64,000 bases of DNA from Cyclobacteriaceae bacterium. GTDB lineage: Bacteria; Bacteroidota; Bacteroidia; Cytophagales; Cyclobacteriaceae. Shown piece after piece: positions 1 through 7,573 of this stretch. The notes under the pieces were generated by a model, which was not told where the DNA came from, searched no databases, and worked only from the letters and a program-made list of their open reading frames with translations. Each line of letters opens with the position of its first letter. Positions within the stretch are counted from its first letter, which is position 1. Made by a program: the position numbers and the translations under genes. The stretch is taken from contig JAPZUF010000002.1 in NCBI GenBank assembly GCA_027533395.1, positions 237,373-301,372 of the forward strand, written 5' to 3'.

Positions 1-294
1 AGCAATACGAAATTCCTGGCGTGTGTAATCTTCTTCCTTTTCTTCTTTCTCGGTTTTCGTTTCTGCCGAGATAGTAAGAATGCCATCGGCTGTCTCAATC
101 TTAAAATCAGATTTTTTATAGCCTGGAGCCGCCATTTCAATGGTAAAATCTTTCTCAGATTCTTTTACATTGATAGCAGGTAACATTTGGTTTTTAAACC
201 AAGCATTGTCTATGAAACGATCTGTTTCAAAGAAATCGGATAACCATTGGCCGTCTGTGCCAGAGGGCCAGTCAGTTTTTTTAATGTTTGACAT
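1..294 (-). CDS. Hsp20-family small heat shock protein (partial, N-terminal 98 residues)
   Basis: The minus strand reads from an ATG at 292-294 to the window edge as 98 uninterrupted codons. The N-terminal arm begins MSNIKKTDWPSG. The alpha-crystallin domain follows from about residue 40, with the typical phrases LPAINVKESEKDFTIEMAAPG and GILTISAETK, then a lysine/glutamate stretch before the cut. Small heat shock proteins bind unfolding proteins without ATP and hand them to DnaK/ClpB; they act in the cytoplasm. The gene diverges from the cbb3 oxidase operon and shares its upstream region, including two FNR-like palindromes, so it may belong to the same low-oxygen or stress regulon (inference). 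The C-terminal part, including the IXI motif, lies outside the window. The family call is firm. Confidence 0.9.
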   Translation of the reverse strand, partial: MSNIKKTDWPSGTDGQWLSDFFETDRFIDNAWFKNQMLPAINVKESEKDFTIEMAAPGYKKSDFKIETADGILTISAETKTEKEEKEEDYTRQEFRIA

Positions 295-372
295 AACCTC
301 TGTGTTTAAATTTTATGATATGAAGTTATACAAACTATCTAGTTAAATCGATGATAAAAGCTTTTATCGAAA

Positions 373-386
373 TTGATTTTAATCAG
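373..386. promoter_or_regulatory. FNR/CRP-type palindrome upstream of ccoNO (site 1)
   Basis: TTGATTTTAATCAG has two 5-nt half sites around a 4-nt spacer and differs from the classical FNR consensus TTGAT-N4-ATCAA only in the last base. It lies 151 nt before the ccoNO start and 79 nt from the divergent hsp20 start. A Crp/Fnr-output regulator is encoded 6 kb away. Binding is inferred. Confidence 0.55.
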
Positions 387-430
387 TTTTGGAATGTATT
401 AAAGCGAATTTTCCATGCCCTAAAATTACA

Positions 431-444
431 ATGACTAAAATCAG
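431..444. promoter_or_regulatory. FNR/CRP-type palindrome upstream of ccoNO (site 2)
   Basis: ATGACTAAAATCAG has the same 5-N4-5 geometry and the same right half site (ATCAG) as the site at 373-386; the two centres are 58 nt apart. It also overlaps a second palindrome, TGACT-N6-AGTCA, at 432-447. It lies about 80 nt before the ccoNO start, a plausible activator position. Function is inferred. Confidence 0.45.
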
Positions 445-523
445 TCAGCATCCTAACCACAATCAGGCAAGACTGCACGTGCACATTTTACTTTTGATTT
501 TGTAAACAAGCATAATCCTGCCT

Positions 524-2662
524 ATGGAACTCGAAAGATTTAGTTACGACAACAAAATTGTAAGAGCCTTCATCATTGCCACCGTAATTTTCGGCCTCGT
601 TGGTATGTTGGTTGGTCTCACTATCGCGCTACAATTAGTGTGGCCGATTTTTAATTTTGATTTGCAATACACCACGTTTGGCCGCATCAGACCGCTTCAC
701 ACCAATGCCATCATCTTTGCTTTTGTTGGCAACGCTATGTTTGCCGGTACTTATTATTCTTTACAGCGTTTGTTAAAAACGCGTATGTTTAATGATACTC
801 TGAGTTGGATCAACTTCTGGGGCTGGCAATTGATTATTTTGGCAGCTGCCATTACACTCCCATTAGGTTACACCACCTCTAAAGAATATGCAGAATTAGA
901 GTGGCCAATTGACATTGCCATTACTTTAGTTTGGGTTGTATTTGGTATAAATCTTATTGGCACTATTATTAAAAGAAGAGAGCGGCACATGTATGTGGCT
1001 ATATGGTTCTACATAGCCACTTTTGTTACAGTGGCTGTTTTACACGTTGTCAACTCTTTTGAAATGCCGGTTACATTGTTTAAAAGCTATAGCTGGTATG
1101 CAGGTGTGCAAGATGCGTTAGTACAATGGTGGTATGGTCATAATGCTGTGGCATTCTTTTTAACCACACCATTTTTAGGATTGATGTATTACTTCTTACC
1201 TAAAGCAGCTAATCGTCCGGTTTATTCGTATCGCTTATCGATTATTCACTTTTGGTCATTGATATTTATTTACATCTGGGCTGGCCCACACCACTTGTTA
1301 TATTCAACACTTCCTGATTGGGCACAAAGTTTAGGTGTTGTATTTTCCATCATGCTTATAGCTCCATCGTGGGGCGGTATGCTAAACGGATTATTAACGC
1401 TACGAGGTGCATGGGATAAAGTAAGAGAAGATGTGGTATTGAAATTTATGGTTGTAGCTGTTACTGCATATGGCATGGCAACCTTAGAAGGCCCACTGTT
1501 ATCCCTTAAAAATGTAAATGCTATTGCACACTTTACCGATTGGATTGTAGCACACGTACACGTGGGTGGTTTAGGTTGGAATGGTTTCTTAATATTCGGT
1601 ATTCTATATTGGGTAGTACCACGCATGTGGGCAACTTCACTTTACTCAAATAAACTCGCTAATCTTCACTTCTGGTTAGGTACATTAGGTATCATCTTCT
1701 ATGCGCTACCCATGTACACTTCAGGTGTTGTGCAAAGTTTAATGTGGAAAGAGTTTAATGCCGAAGGTTTCTTAGTATATAAAAACTTCTTAGAAACAAC
1801 CGTGCAAATATTGCCTATGCACATGTTGCGTGCTACCGGTGGTGCCCTGTATTTAACAGGTGCTATTATCATGACTTATAACTTGATAAAAACTGCGTAC
1901 GCTGGGAAGTTCATAGCGAATGAAGAGGCTGAAGCCGCACCACTTGAAAAAGCTGCACATGTTACAGGAGGTGGCTGGCATGCAGTGTTAGAGCGTAAAC
2001 CAGTTGTTTTTACAGCATTGGCTTTAGTAGCTATCCTAATTGGCGGTGTTATAGAGATGGTGCCTACCTTCTTAATCAAATCTAACGTTCCTACTATAGC
2101 ATCTGTAAAACCTTATACACCTCTAGAGTTGCATGGCCGCGACCTATATATAAGAGAAGGTTGTGTAAACTGTCATACTCAACTTGTTAGGCCGTTTAGA
2201 TCTGAAACAGAACGCTATGGCGAATATTCAAAATCAGGAGAATATGTGTACGATCATCCATTCTTGTGGGGCTCGAAACGTACCGGTCCAGATCTACAAA
2301 GGATAGGAGGAAAATATAACGACAGTTGGCATTATTATCACATGATGGATCCGGGATCAGTATCCGCAGGATCGATTATGCCTGCTTATCCCTGGTTATT
2401 TGAACAAACCATTGATAAAACTGAAACTGCAGGTAAAATCAAAGCATTACGAACAATAGGTGTTCCTTATGAGCCAGAGTACGAATACAAAGCAAATGAG
2501 GATTTAGATAAACAAGCACAACGCATCGTAGATAATTTGTTAATAGAAGAAATCAAAGTATCCAAAGATGCTGAAATCGTTGCCCTTATTGCTTATTTAC
2601 AACGACTGGGTACAGATATTAAACAAAAAGATAAAACAGCCGAAGCAAATCTTAACCAATAA
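524..2662 (+). CDS. ccoN: cbb3-type cytochrome c oxidase, fused subunits I and II (CcoN-CcoO)
   Basis: This is the catalytic core of the high-affinity cbb3 oxidase, which reduces O2 with electrons from cytochrome c at the inner membrane. Residues 1 to about 490 are the multi-helix CcoN part with the haem and copper histidines in RPLHTNAI (about 59), WWYGHNAVAF (about 206), GPHHLLYS (about 255) and HVHVGGLGWNG (about 343). From about residue 525 the chain continues as CcoO, a membrane-anchored mono-haem cytochrome c with CVNCH at about 546 and a methionine-containing IMPAYPWL segment. In Proteobacteria these are separate genes; the fusion is usual in Bacteroidota. It leads the operon ccoNO-Q-P-G-H with 5 nt to ccoQ. 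FNR-like palindromes upstream suggest induction under low oxygen. ccoI and ccoS are not next to it. Confidence 0.97.
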   Translation: MELERFSYDNKIVRAFIIATVIFGLVGMLVGLTIALQLVWPIFNFDLQYTTFGRIRPLHTNAIIFAFVGNAMFAGTYYSLQRLLKTRMFNDTLSWINFWGWQLIILAAAITLPLGYTTSKEYAELEWPIDIAITLVWVVFGINLIGTIIKRRERHMYVAIWFYIATFVTVAVLHVVNSFEMPVTLFKSYSWYAGVQDALVQWWYGHNAVAFFLTTPFLGLMYYFLPKAANRPVYSYRLSIIHFWSLIFIYIWAGPHHLLYSTLPDWAQSLGVVFSIMLIAPSWGGMLNGLLTLRGAWDKVREDVVLKFMVVAVTAYGMATLEGPLLSLKNVNAIAHFTDWIVAHVHVGGLGWNGFLIFGILYWVVPRMWATSLYSNKLANLHFWLGTLGIIFYALPMYTSGVVQSLMWKEFNAEGFLVYKNFLETTVQILPMHMLRATGGALYLTGAIIMTYNLIKTAYAGKFIANEEAEAAPLEKAAHVTGGGWHAVLERKPVVFTALALVAILIGGVIEMVPTFLIKSNVPTIASVKPYTPLELHGRDLYIREGCVNCHTQLVRPFRSETERYGEYSKSGEYVYDHPFLWGSKRTGPDLQRIGGKYNDSWHYYHMMDPGSVSAGSIMPAYPWLFEQTIDKTETAGKIKALRTIGVPYEPEYEYKANEDLDKQAQRIVDNLLIEEIKVSKDAEIVALIAYLQRLGTDIKQKDKTAEANLNQ

Positions 2663-2667
2663 CGCTT

Positions 2668-2862
2668 ATGTATAAGAACGTATTGCAAAGTATAGATAAT
2701 GTAGCCATTTGGCCGGTGTTATCTTTTTTAATCTTCTTTCTCTTTTTTATCGGTTTGCTCTGGTTCACCTTTACTGCCAAAAAATCGTTTATCGATCACA
2801 TGAAAAATATGCCCATCAACGATGCGGAAGAAAACCTTAAACCTATGCATTATGAAAAATAA
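2668..2862 (+). CDS. ccoQ: CcoQ-like small membrane subunit of cbb3 oxidase
   Basis: This is a 64-residue protein with one hydrophobic helix (about residues 15-37, rich in Phe and Leu) followed by a charged tail that includes FIDHMKNMPINDAEEN. Its size, topology and place between ccoNO and ccoP match CcoQ/FixQ, which stabilises the oxidase but carries no cofactor. Small proteins of this type diverge strongly, so the call rests mainly on position. Its last 11 nt overlap the start of ccoP, which implies translational coupling. Confidence 0.8.
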   Translation: MYKNVLQSIDNVAIWPVLSFLIFFLFFIGLLWFTFTAKKSFIDHMKNMPINDAEENLKPMHYEK

Positions 2863-3787
2863 GATTTTAGCATGCTTAATTTTCGCCTTGCTTCCATTGG
2901 GCGTTCAGGCGCAAGAAGCAACAACAAAAACTTTTTGGGATGATCCCGTCAACCATCCGATGACGCCATTCTACTTGGTAATCGCGCTGGTAGCCATTGT
3001 TACGATTTTAATTTTAGTAGTTGCCATTATGTTGCTAAACGTACTCAATATGTTTGTACGAAAAGCAGCAGAAGAAAGAGCAGCGAAGTTGGGTATTCCT
3101 TATGTACCCGAACCAAGTTGGTGGCAGAAGTTAGATAGAAAATTAACAGATGCAGTTCCGCTTGAAAAAGAAGAGACCGTTTTGTTAGATCATAACTACG
3201 ATGGTATAAAAGAATTAGATAATCATTTGCCACCTTGGTGGAAGTGGTTGTTTTACGGAACCATTGGTTGGTCTGCTGTTTATTTAGTGGTTTATCACAT
3301 CACAGACAGTATGCCGCTCAGCGATCAGGAATATCAGAACGAAGTAGCAATAGCCAGTGAAAAATTGAATAAACTAAGAGCATCACAACCGGTTGCTGCC
3401 ATTGATGAAGCAGGACTAACTTACACAGCTGATGAAGCGTTGATTCTAAAAGGTAAATCCATTTACATTTCTAATTGTGCATCGTGCCATAAAAATGCGG
3501 GAGAAGGTGGGATAGGACCTAACTTAACGGATGAATATTGGCTACATGGTGGAGGCATTAAAAACATATATGCAACCGTTAAAAATGGTGTTCCGGATAA
3601 GGGTATGATTTCGTGGAAGCCCATTTTAAAACCAGAAGAAATGCGAGATGTAGCCTATTATATCTTAAGTATTCAGGGTACAAATCCTCCCAATGCTAAA
3701 GCACCACAAGGTACAATTTGGAAAGAAGAAAAGGCAGCACCTGCCGATTCTACACAAGCAGTAAAACCTGCAACAGCAAGTTTATAA
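2852..3787 (+). CDS. ccoP: cbb3-type cytochrome c oxidase subunit III (CcoP), mono-haem
   Basis: This subunit passes electrons to the cbb3 core. I chose the ATG at 2852, not the in-frame ATG at 2822, because it begins a clean signal peptide (MKNKILACLIFALLPLG, ending VQAQ). A long membrane helix follows (about residues 30-60), then the PPWWKWLFYGTIGWS second helix typical of CcoP. One cytochrome c domain has CASCH near residue 209, GIGPNLTDEYW, and a methionine in GMISWKP. Proteobacterial CcoP has two haem c sites; only one CXXCH is present here. The C-terminus is a low-complexity Ala/Pro/Thr tail. The gene overlaps ccoQ by 11 nt and lies 1 nt before ccoG. Confidence 0.95.
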   Translation: MKNKILACLIFALLPLGVQAQEATTKTFWDDPVNHPMTPFYLVIALVAIVTILILVVAIMLLNVLNMFVRKAAEERAAKLGIPYVPEPSWWQKLDRKLTDAVPLEKEETVLLDHNYDGIKELDNHLPPWWKWLFYGTIGWSAVYLVVYHITDSMPLSDQEYQNEVAIASEKLNKLRASQPVAAIDEAGLTYTADEALILKGKSIYISNCASCHKNAGEGGIGPNLTDEYWLHGGGIKNIYATVKNGVPDKGMISWKPILKPEEMRDVAYYILSIQGTNPPNAKAPQGTIWKEEKAAPADSTQAVKPATASL

Positions 3788-3788
3788 T

Positions 3789-5204
3789 ATGCAAAACACA
3801 GAACAGTTTTATCAGTTTGATGAAGAATTCAGAGATACCATTGCAACTGTTGATGAGAAGGGTAAACGCATTTGGATTTTCCCTAAAATGCCAAAAGGTG
3901 TTTTGCACAACAAAAGAATAATAGTCAGTATTATCTTATTGAGTTTATTTTTTGTGGGACCATTCCTAACCTGGGATGGTCACCCTTTTTTGTTATTTAA
4001 TATATTCGAGCGTAGGTTCATTTTATTGGGTCAGATTTTTTGGCCACAGGATTTTATTATTCTGGCAATCTCTTTAATTACTTTTTTTGTTTTCACTATT
4101 CTATTTACCGTTGTATTTGGTAGAATATGGTGCGGATGGGCATGTCCACAAACTTTATTTATGGAAATGGTATTCAGAAAAATTGAATATTGGATTGAAG
4201 GAGATGCCAACCAACAAAGAAAATTAAAAGTTGCTCCGTGGACTGGTGATAAAATACGTAAGAAGATGAGTAAGCAAATCATTTTCGTTCTTATCTCACT
4301 GCTTATTGCCCACACAGCTATGGCCTATTTAATCGGTATCGATGCTGTTTTACAGATCATTCAACAACCACCAACAGAACATCTTGCAGGCTTTTTAGGC
4401 TTGCTAGCTTTTACCGGAATTTTTTATTTCGTTTTTGCTTGGTTTCGCGAACAAGCGTGTATTGCTGTTTGCCCGTATGGAAGATTACAAGGTGTATTAC
4501 TTGACAAGAATTCGATTGTTGTAGCCTACGATTGGTTGCGAGGAGAACCACGCAGCAAAATCAAAAAAAATGAAAGTAATGTTGGCAAAGGAGATTGTAT
4601 CGATTGTAAATTATGCGTGCATGTTTGTCCTACAGGTATAGACATCCGCAATGGTACACAACTCGAGTGTGTAAACTGTACGGCTTGTATTGATGTATGC
4701 GATGATGTGATGGTAAAAATCAATAAACCAAAAGGATTAATTCGATTTGCTTCATTTAATTCAATAGCATCGAAAACACAGAAGCTTTTTAATACTAGAG
4801 TAATCGCCTATTCATTTGTTTTACTGGGCTTATTGAGTTTACTAAGTTTTTTAATATTCACTAGATCTGTTGTAGAAACCACCTTGCTTAAAGTACCTGG
4901 TACAACTTTTCAAAAAACAGATGATCAGTACATTACTAATTTGTACACGATAGAGTTTGTCAATAAGAGCAATACTAACTTACCGGTAACACTTAAATTA
5001 ATAGAACCACAAAACGCAAATATAGAATTAGCAGGTGGAGATAAAATGAATTTGGAACCTGGAGCCTTGCTAAAAAAAGTAATGATCATTAAACTTCCAG
5101 CTGATGCCATTCAATCTGTTAAAACAAATGTGAAAGTTGAAGTATGGATTGATGGAAAATTAGCAGAAACTGTTAAGTCAAAATTTATAGGACCGGTATA
5201 TTAA
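3789..5204 (+). CDS. ccoG: Cytochrome c oxidase accessory protein CcoG (FixG), ferredoxin-type
   Basis: CcoG/FixG is a polytopic membrane ferredoxin needed for cbb3 oxidase maturation; in the best-studied cases it reduces copper for the CcoN site. The protein has membrane helices near residues 40-62, 80-110, 160-180, 195-215 and 340-362. RIWCGWACPQTLFME and ACIAVCPYGRLQG are the conserved membrane-associated cysteine motifs. Two 4Fe-4S motifs follow, CIDCKLCVHVCPTG and CVNCTACIDVCDD. An immunoglobulin-like periplasmic C-terminal domain (about 370-471) completes the family architecture. It sits 1 nt after ccoP and 12 nt before ccoH. All expected motifs and the normal length are present. Confidence 0.96.
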   Translation: MQNTEQFYQFDEEFRDTIATVDEKGKRIWIFPKMPKGVLHNKRIIVSIILLSLFFVGPFLTWDGHPFLLFNIFERRFILLGQIFWPQDFIILAISLITFFVFTILFTVVFGRIWCGWACPQTLFMEMVFRKIEYWIEGDANQQRKLKVAPWTGDKIRKKMSKQIIFVLISLLIAHTAMAYLIGIDAVLQIIQQPPTEHLAGFLGLLAFTGIFYFVFAWFREQACIAVCPYGRLQGVLLDKNSIVVAYDWLRGEPRSKIKKNESNVGKGDCIDCKLCVHVCPTGIDIRNGTQLECVNCTACIDVCDDVMVKINKPKGLIRFASFNSIASKTQKLFNTRVIAYSFVLLGLLSLLSFLIFTRSVVETTLLKVPGTTFQKTDDQYITNLYTIEFVNKSNTNLPVTLKLIEPQNANIELAGGDKMNLEPGALLKKVMIIKLPADAIQSVKTNVKVEVWIDGKLAETVKSKFIGPVY

Positions 5205-5216
5205 AACAATAAGAAT

Positions 5217-5645
5217 ATGAATTGGGGAAAATCAATAGCAATAGCCTTTATCTTTTTTGCTGCTTTTATCGTGGTGTTGGTTAGTATTTGCATGAAACAA
5301 GATGTGACTTTAGTTTCATCAACTTACTATCAGGAAGATTTAAAATTTCAGGATGAGTTAAACGCAAAAGATAATGCCACGCATTTAGTTCAAGCGCCAG
5401 AGATAAAAGTAGAAGATGGATTACTTCTTATTGAATACAATAACTTACAGCAAGTAAAAGAAGGAAAAATCTTTTTACAGCGACCATCCGATAAACGGTT
5501 AGATCAACAGTTTGAAATAGAAAATGCAACTGAAAACAAATTACAATTCAATACAAAGAATTTAGTGCCCGGTTTATATAAAGTAAAATTTATTTGGCAA
5601 GAGGGCGAGCGAGCATATCAAATCAATAAAACAATTGTAGTGTGA
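5217..5645 (+). CDS. ccoH: FixH/CcoH family protein
   Basis: The 142-residue protein starts MNWGKSIAIAFIFFAAFI, a short cytoplasmic end and one membrane helix. A periplasmic domain follows, with the family signature around TLVSSTYYQEDLKFQ (about residues 33-47). FixH/CcoH proteins are needed for assembly or stability of the cbb3 oxidase. It lies in the expected operon position after ccoG, and its stop TGA overlaps the GTG start of the next gene (GTGA), which points to coupled translation. Sequence conservation in the family is low outside the N-terminal third, so the operon context carries part of the call. Confidence 0.9.
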   Translation: MNWGKSIAIAFIFFAAFIVVLVSICMKQDVTLVSSTYYQEDLKFQDELNAKDNATHLVQAPEIKVEDGLLLIEYNNLQQVKEGKIFLQRPSDKRLDQQFEIENATENKLQFNTKNLVPGLYKVKFIWQEGERAYQINKTIVV

Positions 5646-6328
5646 TAGTAACTGCATTGTTATTGGGTTTAGGTGGAAGTTTGCACTGCGCTGGCATGTG
5701 TGCACCATTAGCTGCTTCTGTTTCTTTTAAAAACAAGAGCGTATGGCTAAACCGATTTATATATAATGCAGGAAGAATTACAACGTATGCCTTTCTTGGC
5801 TACATCGTTTCAGCCTTCGGTTATCTTTTCCCAATCGTTAATTACCAACAAATTTTTTCAATCAGCTTAGGCTTGATGATGATTTTCATTGCCATTGGTT
5901 GGGCGAAGACAAAACAAATACCTGTGTTCACAAAAGTAGTCTTATCGTTCACACAATTTCTTCGTAAACAATTTTCATTTTTACTAATTAGAAAAAGCAA
6001 ACTCTCAACCTTTTTATTAGGAATGATAAATGGTCTATTGCCATGTGGCTTAACATATTTAGCATTAACCTATGGTTTTGTAACGCAGCCAGCTGACGCG
6101 ATTTGGTTCATGGTATTTTTTGGAGTAGGAACATTGCCCGTCATGCTAGGTTTCTCCGGAATATATAGCTGGATAGTGATGCGCTTTAAAATCAGCACGT
6201 ATCGTTTATCGATGAGTTTATTGTTATTCTTTGGAGTTTTATTAATCGCACGAGCATTTATTCATCAACCTAATCCTACACAATGGTCGGTTCCGTTCGT
6301 AAACGAAACGGTTACTTGCGAAAAGTAG
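5642..6328 (+). CDS. DsbD_2/TauE-SafE-like polytopic membrane protein of the cco operon
   Basis: A GTG at 5642 overlaps the ccoH stop. The protein has about six membrane helices. Two halves carry the family cysteine motifs: GSLHCAGMCAP near the N-terminus and NGLLPCGLTYLALTYG in the middle. These are the marks of the cytochrome c biogenesis/DsbD transmembrane family often named sulfite exporter TauE/SafE. In many Bacteroidota it closes the cco operon, so a role in metal or thiol handling for oxidase assembly is likely, but the transported species is unknown. It is the last gene of the run; an imperfect inverted repeat at 6354-6447 follows. Confidence 0.85.
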   Translation: MIVTALLLGLGGSLHCAGMCAPLAASVSFKNKSVWLNRFIYNAGRITTYAFLGYIVSAFGYLFPIVNYQQIFSISLGLMMIFIAIGWAKTKQIPVFTKVVLSFTQFLRKQFSFLLIRKSKLSTFLLGMINGLLPCGLTYLALTYGFVTQPADAIWFMVFFGVGTLPVMLGFSGIYSWIVMRFKISTYRLSMSLLLFFGVLLIARAFIHQPNPTQWSVPFVNETVTCEK

Positions 6329-6339
6329 TTGCGAACTTA

Positions 6340-6447
6340 GTTGTTCGAAGTTGGTTGTTGGTTATTCGTAAATCAGTTTTAGTTAAATACATGAGTTTTA
6401 ATTTCTAAACACGAACAACGAACAACGAATATCTTAAAACCAACAAC
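6340..6447. repeat. Imperfect inverted-repeat element rich in CGAACAAC/GTTGTTCG units
   Basis: GTTGTTGGTTATTCGT at 6354-6369 is complementary, with one bulge, to ACGAAT at 425-430 plus AACCAACAAC at 438-447 of the same kilobase. GTTGTTCG at 6340-6347 pairs with CGAACAAC at 6412-6419. The right side is a short tandem of CGAACAA units. A related unit, on the opposite strand relative to the left arm, is at 62243-62264. It lies between two convergent transcription units and may serve as a terminator or a REP-like dispersed repeat. It has no U-tract typical of an intrinsic terminator. Confidence 0.45.
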
Positions 6448-6499
6448 GATATTACGTCTTCCTACTTATGTTTTACGTCTAAATCGAGCAACTACGGAC

Positions 6500-7564
6500 T
6501 TACTTCTTTGCCACACTCCAGCGAATAACTTGTTCGAGTTTGTTTGGATGTAAGACATTGATTTTGCCACTAATAATATCAATTAAGCCTTCGTCTTTAA
6601 AATCCGATAAAACACGGATGACAGACTCTGTTGCTGTTCCCACAATCTTGGCTAAATCTTCGCGTGCAATATTTAAAGAAGTAGTTGGATTCTTTAATTG
6701 ATGTAACTTTAGTAAAGCTTCTGCTGTGCGTTGGCGAATGGAATTGTAAGCAAGATGTAAGAGTTGAGATTCTTTTTCCGTAACTTTCTTACATAATAAT
6801 GCGATAAAACTTTTAGCAATATCGTGGTGGCTATATAAGAGTGTGAGAAAATCGTTTTTAGGAACGATGGCTAGTTCAGCATCTTCTAAAGCAAGCGCAG
6901 ATTCCTGATAGGGTTGGTTTTGTAAAATGGCTTCGAAGCCAAAAAAGTCTCCTGCCTTATACAGGTTAGTGATTAATTCTTTGCCATCGGGGTGCGCTTT
7001 GAAAGCTTTTACTTGTCCTGATTTCACAAAAAAGATAGAAGCCGGATTTTCTCCTTCTTCATAAATAATCATTTTCTTTTTGTATCCTTTTTGTTTGTGT
7101 TCTTTTCCGAGGTCTTCAATTTTTAAAGCTTGCTTAACATCAGAAATAAAACTGTTAAAACCTTCTACTGTATTTTCGTAGCTGGCTTTTATTAATTCTT
7201 TTTTCTTTAAGCGTGTTTCCACTGCATTAAGCAAATCGGTATCATCAAATGGCTTTGTTAGATAATCATCAGCACCTAAGGTCATTCCTTTTCTGATGTC
7301 AGTTTTCTCTGCCTTTGCAGTTAAGAAAATAAATGGGATAGATGCCGTTTCTGGTTTTTTACTAAGGATATGCAATACACCATAACCATCTAATTCAGGC
7401 ATCATAATATCGCAGATAATTAAATCAGGATTTTCGGATTGAACCAATTCAACTCCTTTTTTGCCATTATTGGCTGTGAAAACACGATAACCGGCCAAGT
7501 CAAGAATTTCTGCTGTATTTTCTCTTACTTCTTGGTTGTCTTCAATTAATACTATTTTTTTCAT
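6500..7564 (-). CDS. Response regulator with Crp/Fnr output (receiver + cNMP-binding fold + HTH)
   Basis: Residues 1-125 form a receiver domain with the acidic pair ED at 8-9, phospho-acceptor Asp52 in LIICDIMMPELDGYG, and the LTKPF lysine motif. After a linker, residues about 165-270 form a cyclic-nucleotide-binding-like barrel (KKMIIYEEGENPASIFFVKSG, YKAGDFFGFEAIL). Residues about 285-350 are a Crp-type winged helix with REDLAKIVGTATESVIRVLSDF as the recognition region. No N-terminal cysteine cluster of the Fnr type is present, so oxygen would have to be sensed by the partner kinase. The kinase gene ends 9 nt upstream, so the two form one operon. The likely targets are the FNR-geometry palindromes at 373, 431 and 8833. 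The fusion unites a FixJ-like receiver with a FixK-like output in one chain; the architecture is clear and the regulon is inferred. Confidence 0.93.
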   Translation of the reverse strand: MKKIVLIEDNQEVRENTAEILDLAGYRVFTANNGKKGVELVQSENPDLIICDIMMPELDGYGVLHILSKKPETASIPFIFLTAKAEKTDIRKGMTLGADDYLTKPFDDTDLLNAVETRLKKKELIKASYENTVEGFNSFISDVKQALKIEDLGKEHKQKGYKKKMIIYEEGENPASIFFVKSGQVKAFKAHPDGKELITNLYKAGDFFGFEAILQNQPYQESALALEDAELAIVPKNDFLTLLYSHHDIAKSFIALLCKKVTEKESQLLHLAYNSIRQRTAEALLKLHQLKNPTTSLNIAREDLAKIVGTATESVIRVLSDFKDEGLIDIISGKINVLHPNKLEQVIRWSVAKK

Positions 7565-7573
7565 GGTTGGATG

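Noticed and set aside
140..346. Plus-strand frame of 68 codons over the hsp20 region
   Set aside because: It is antisense to a clear small heat shock protein coding region and has no motif.
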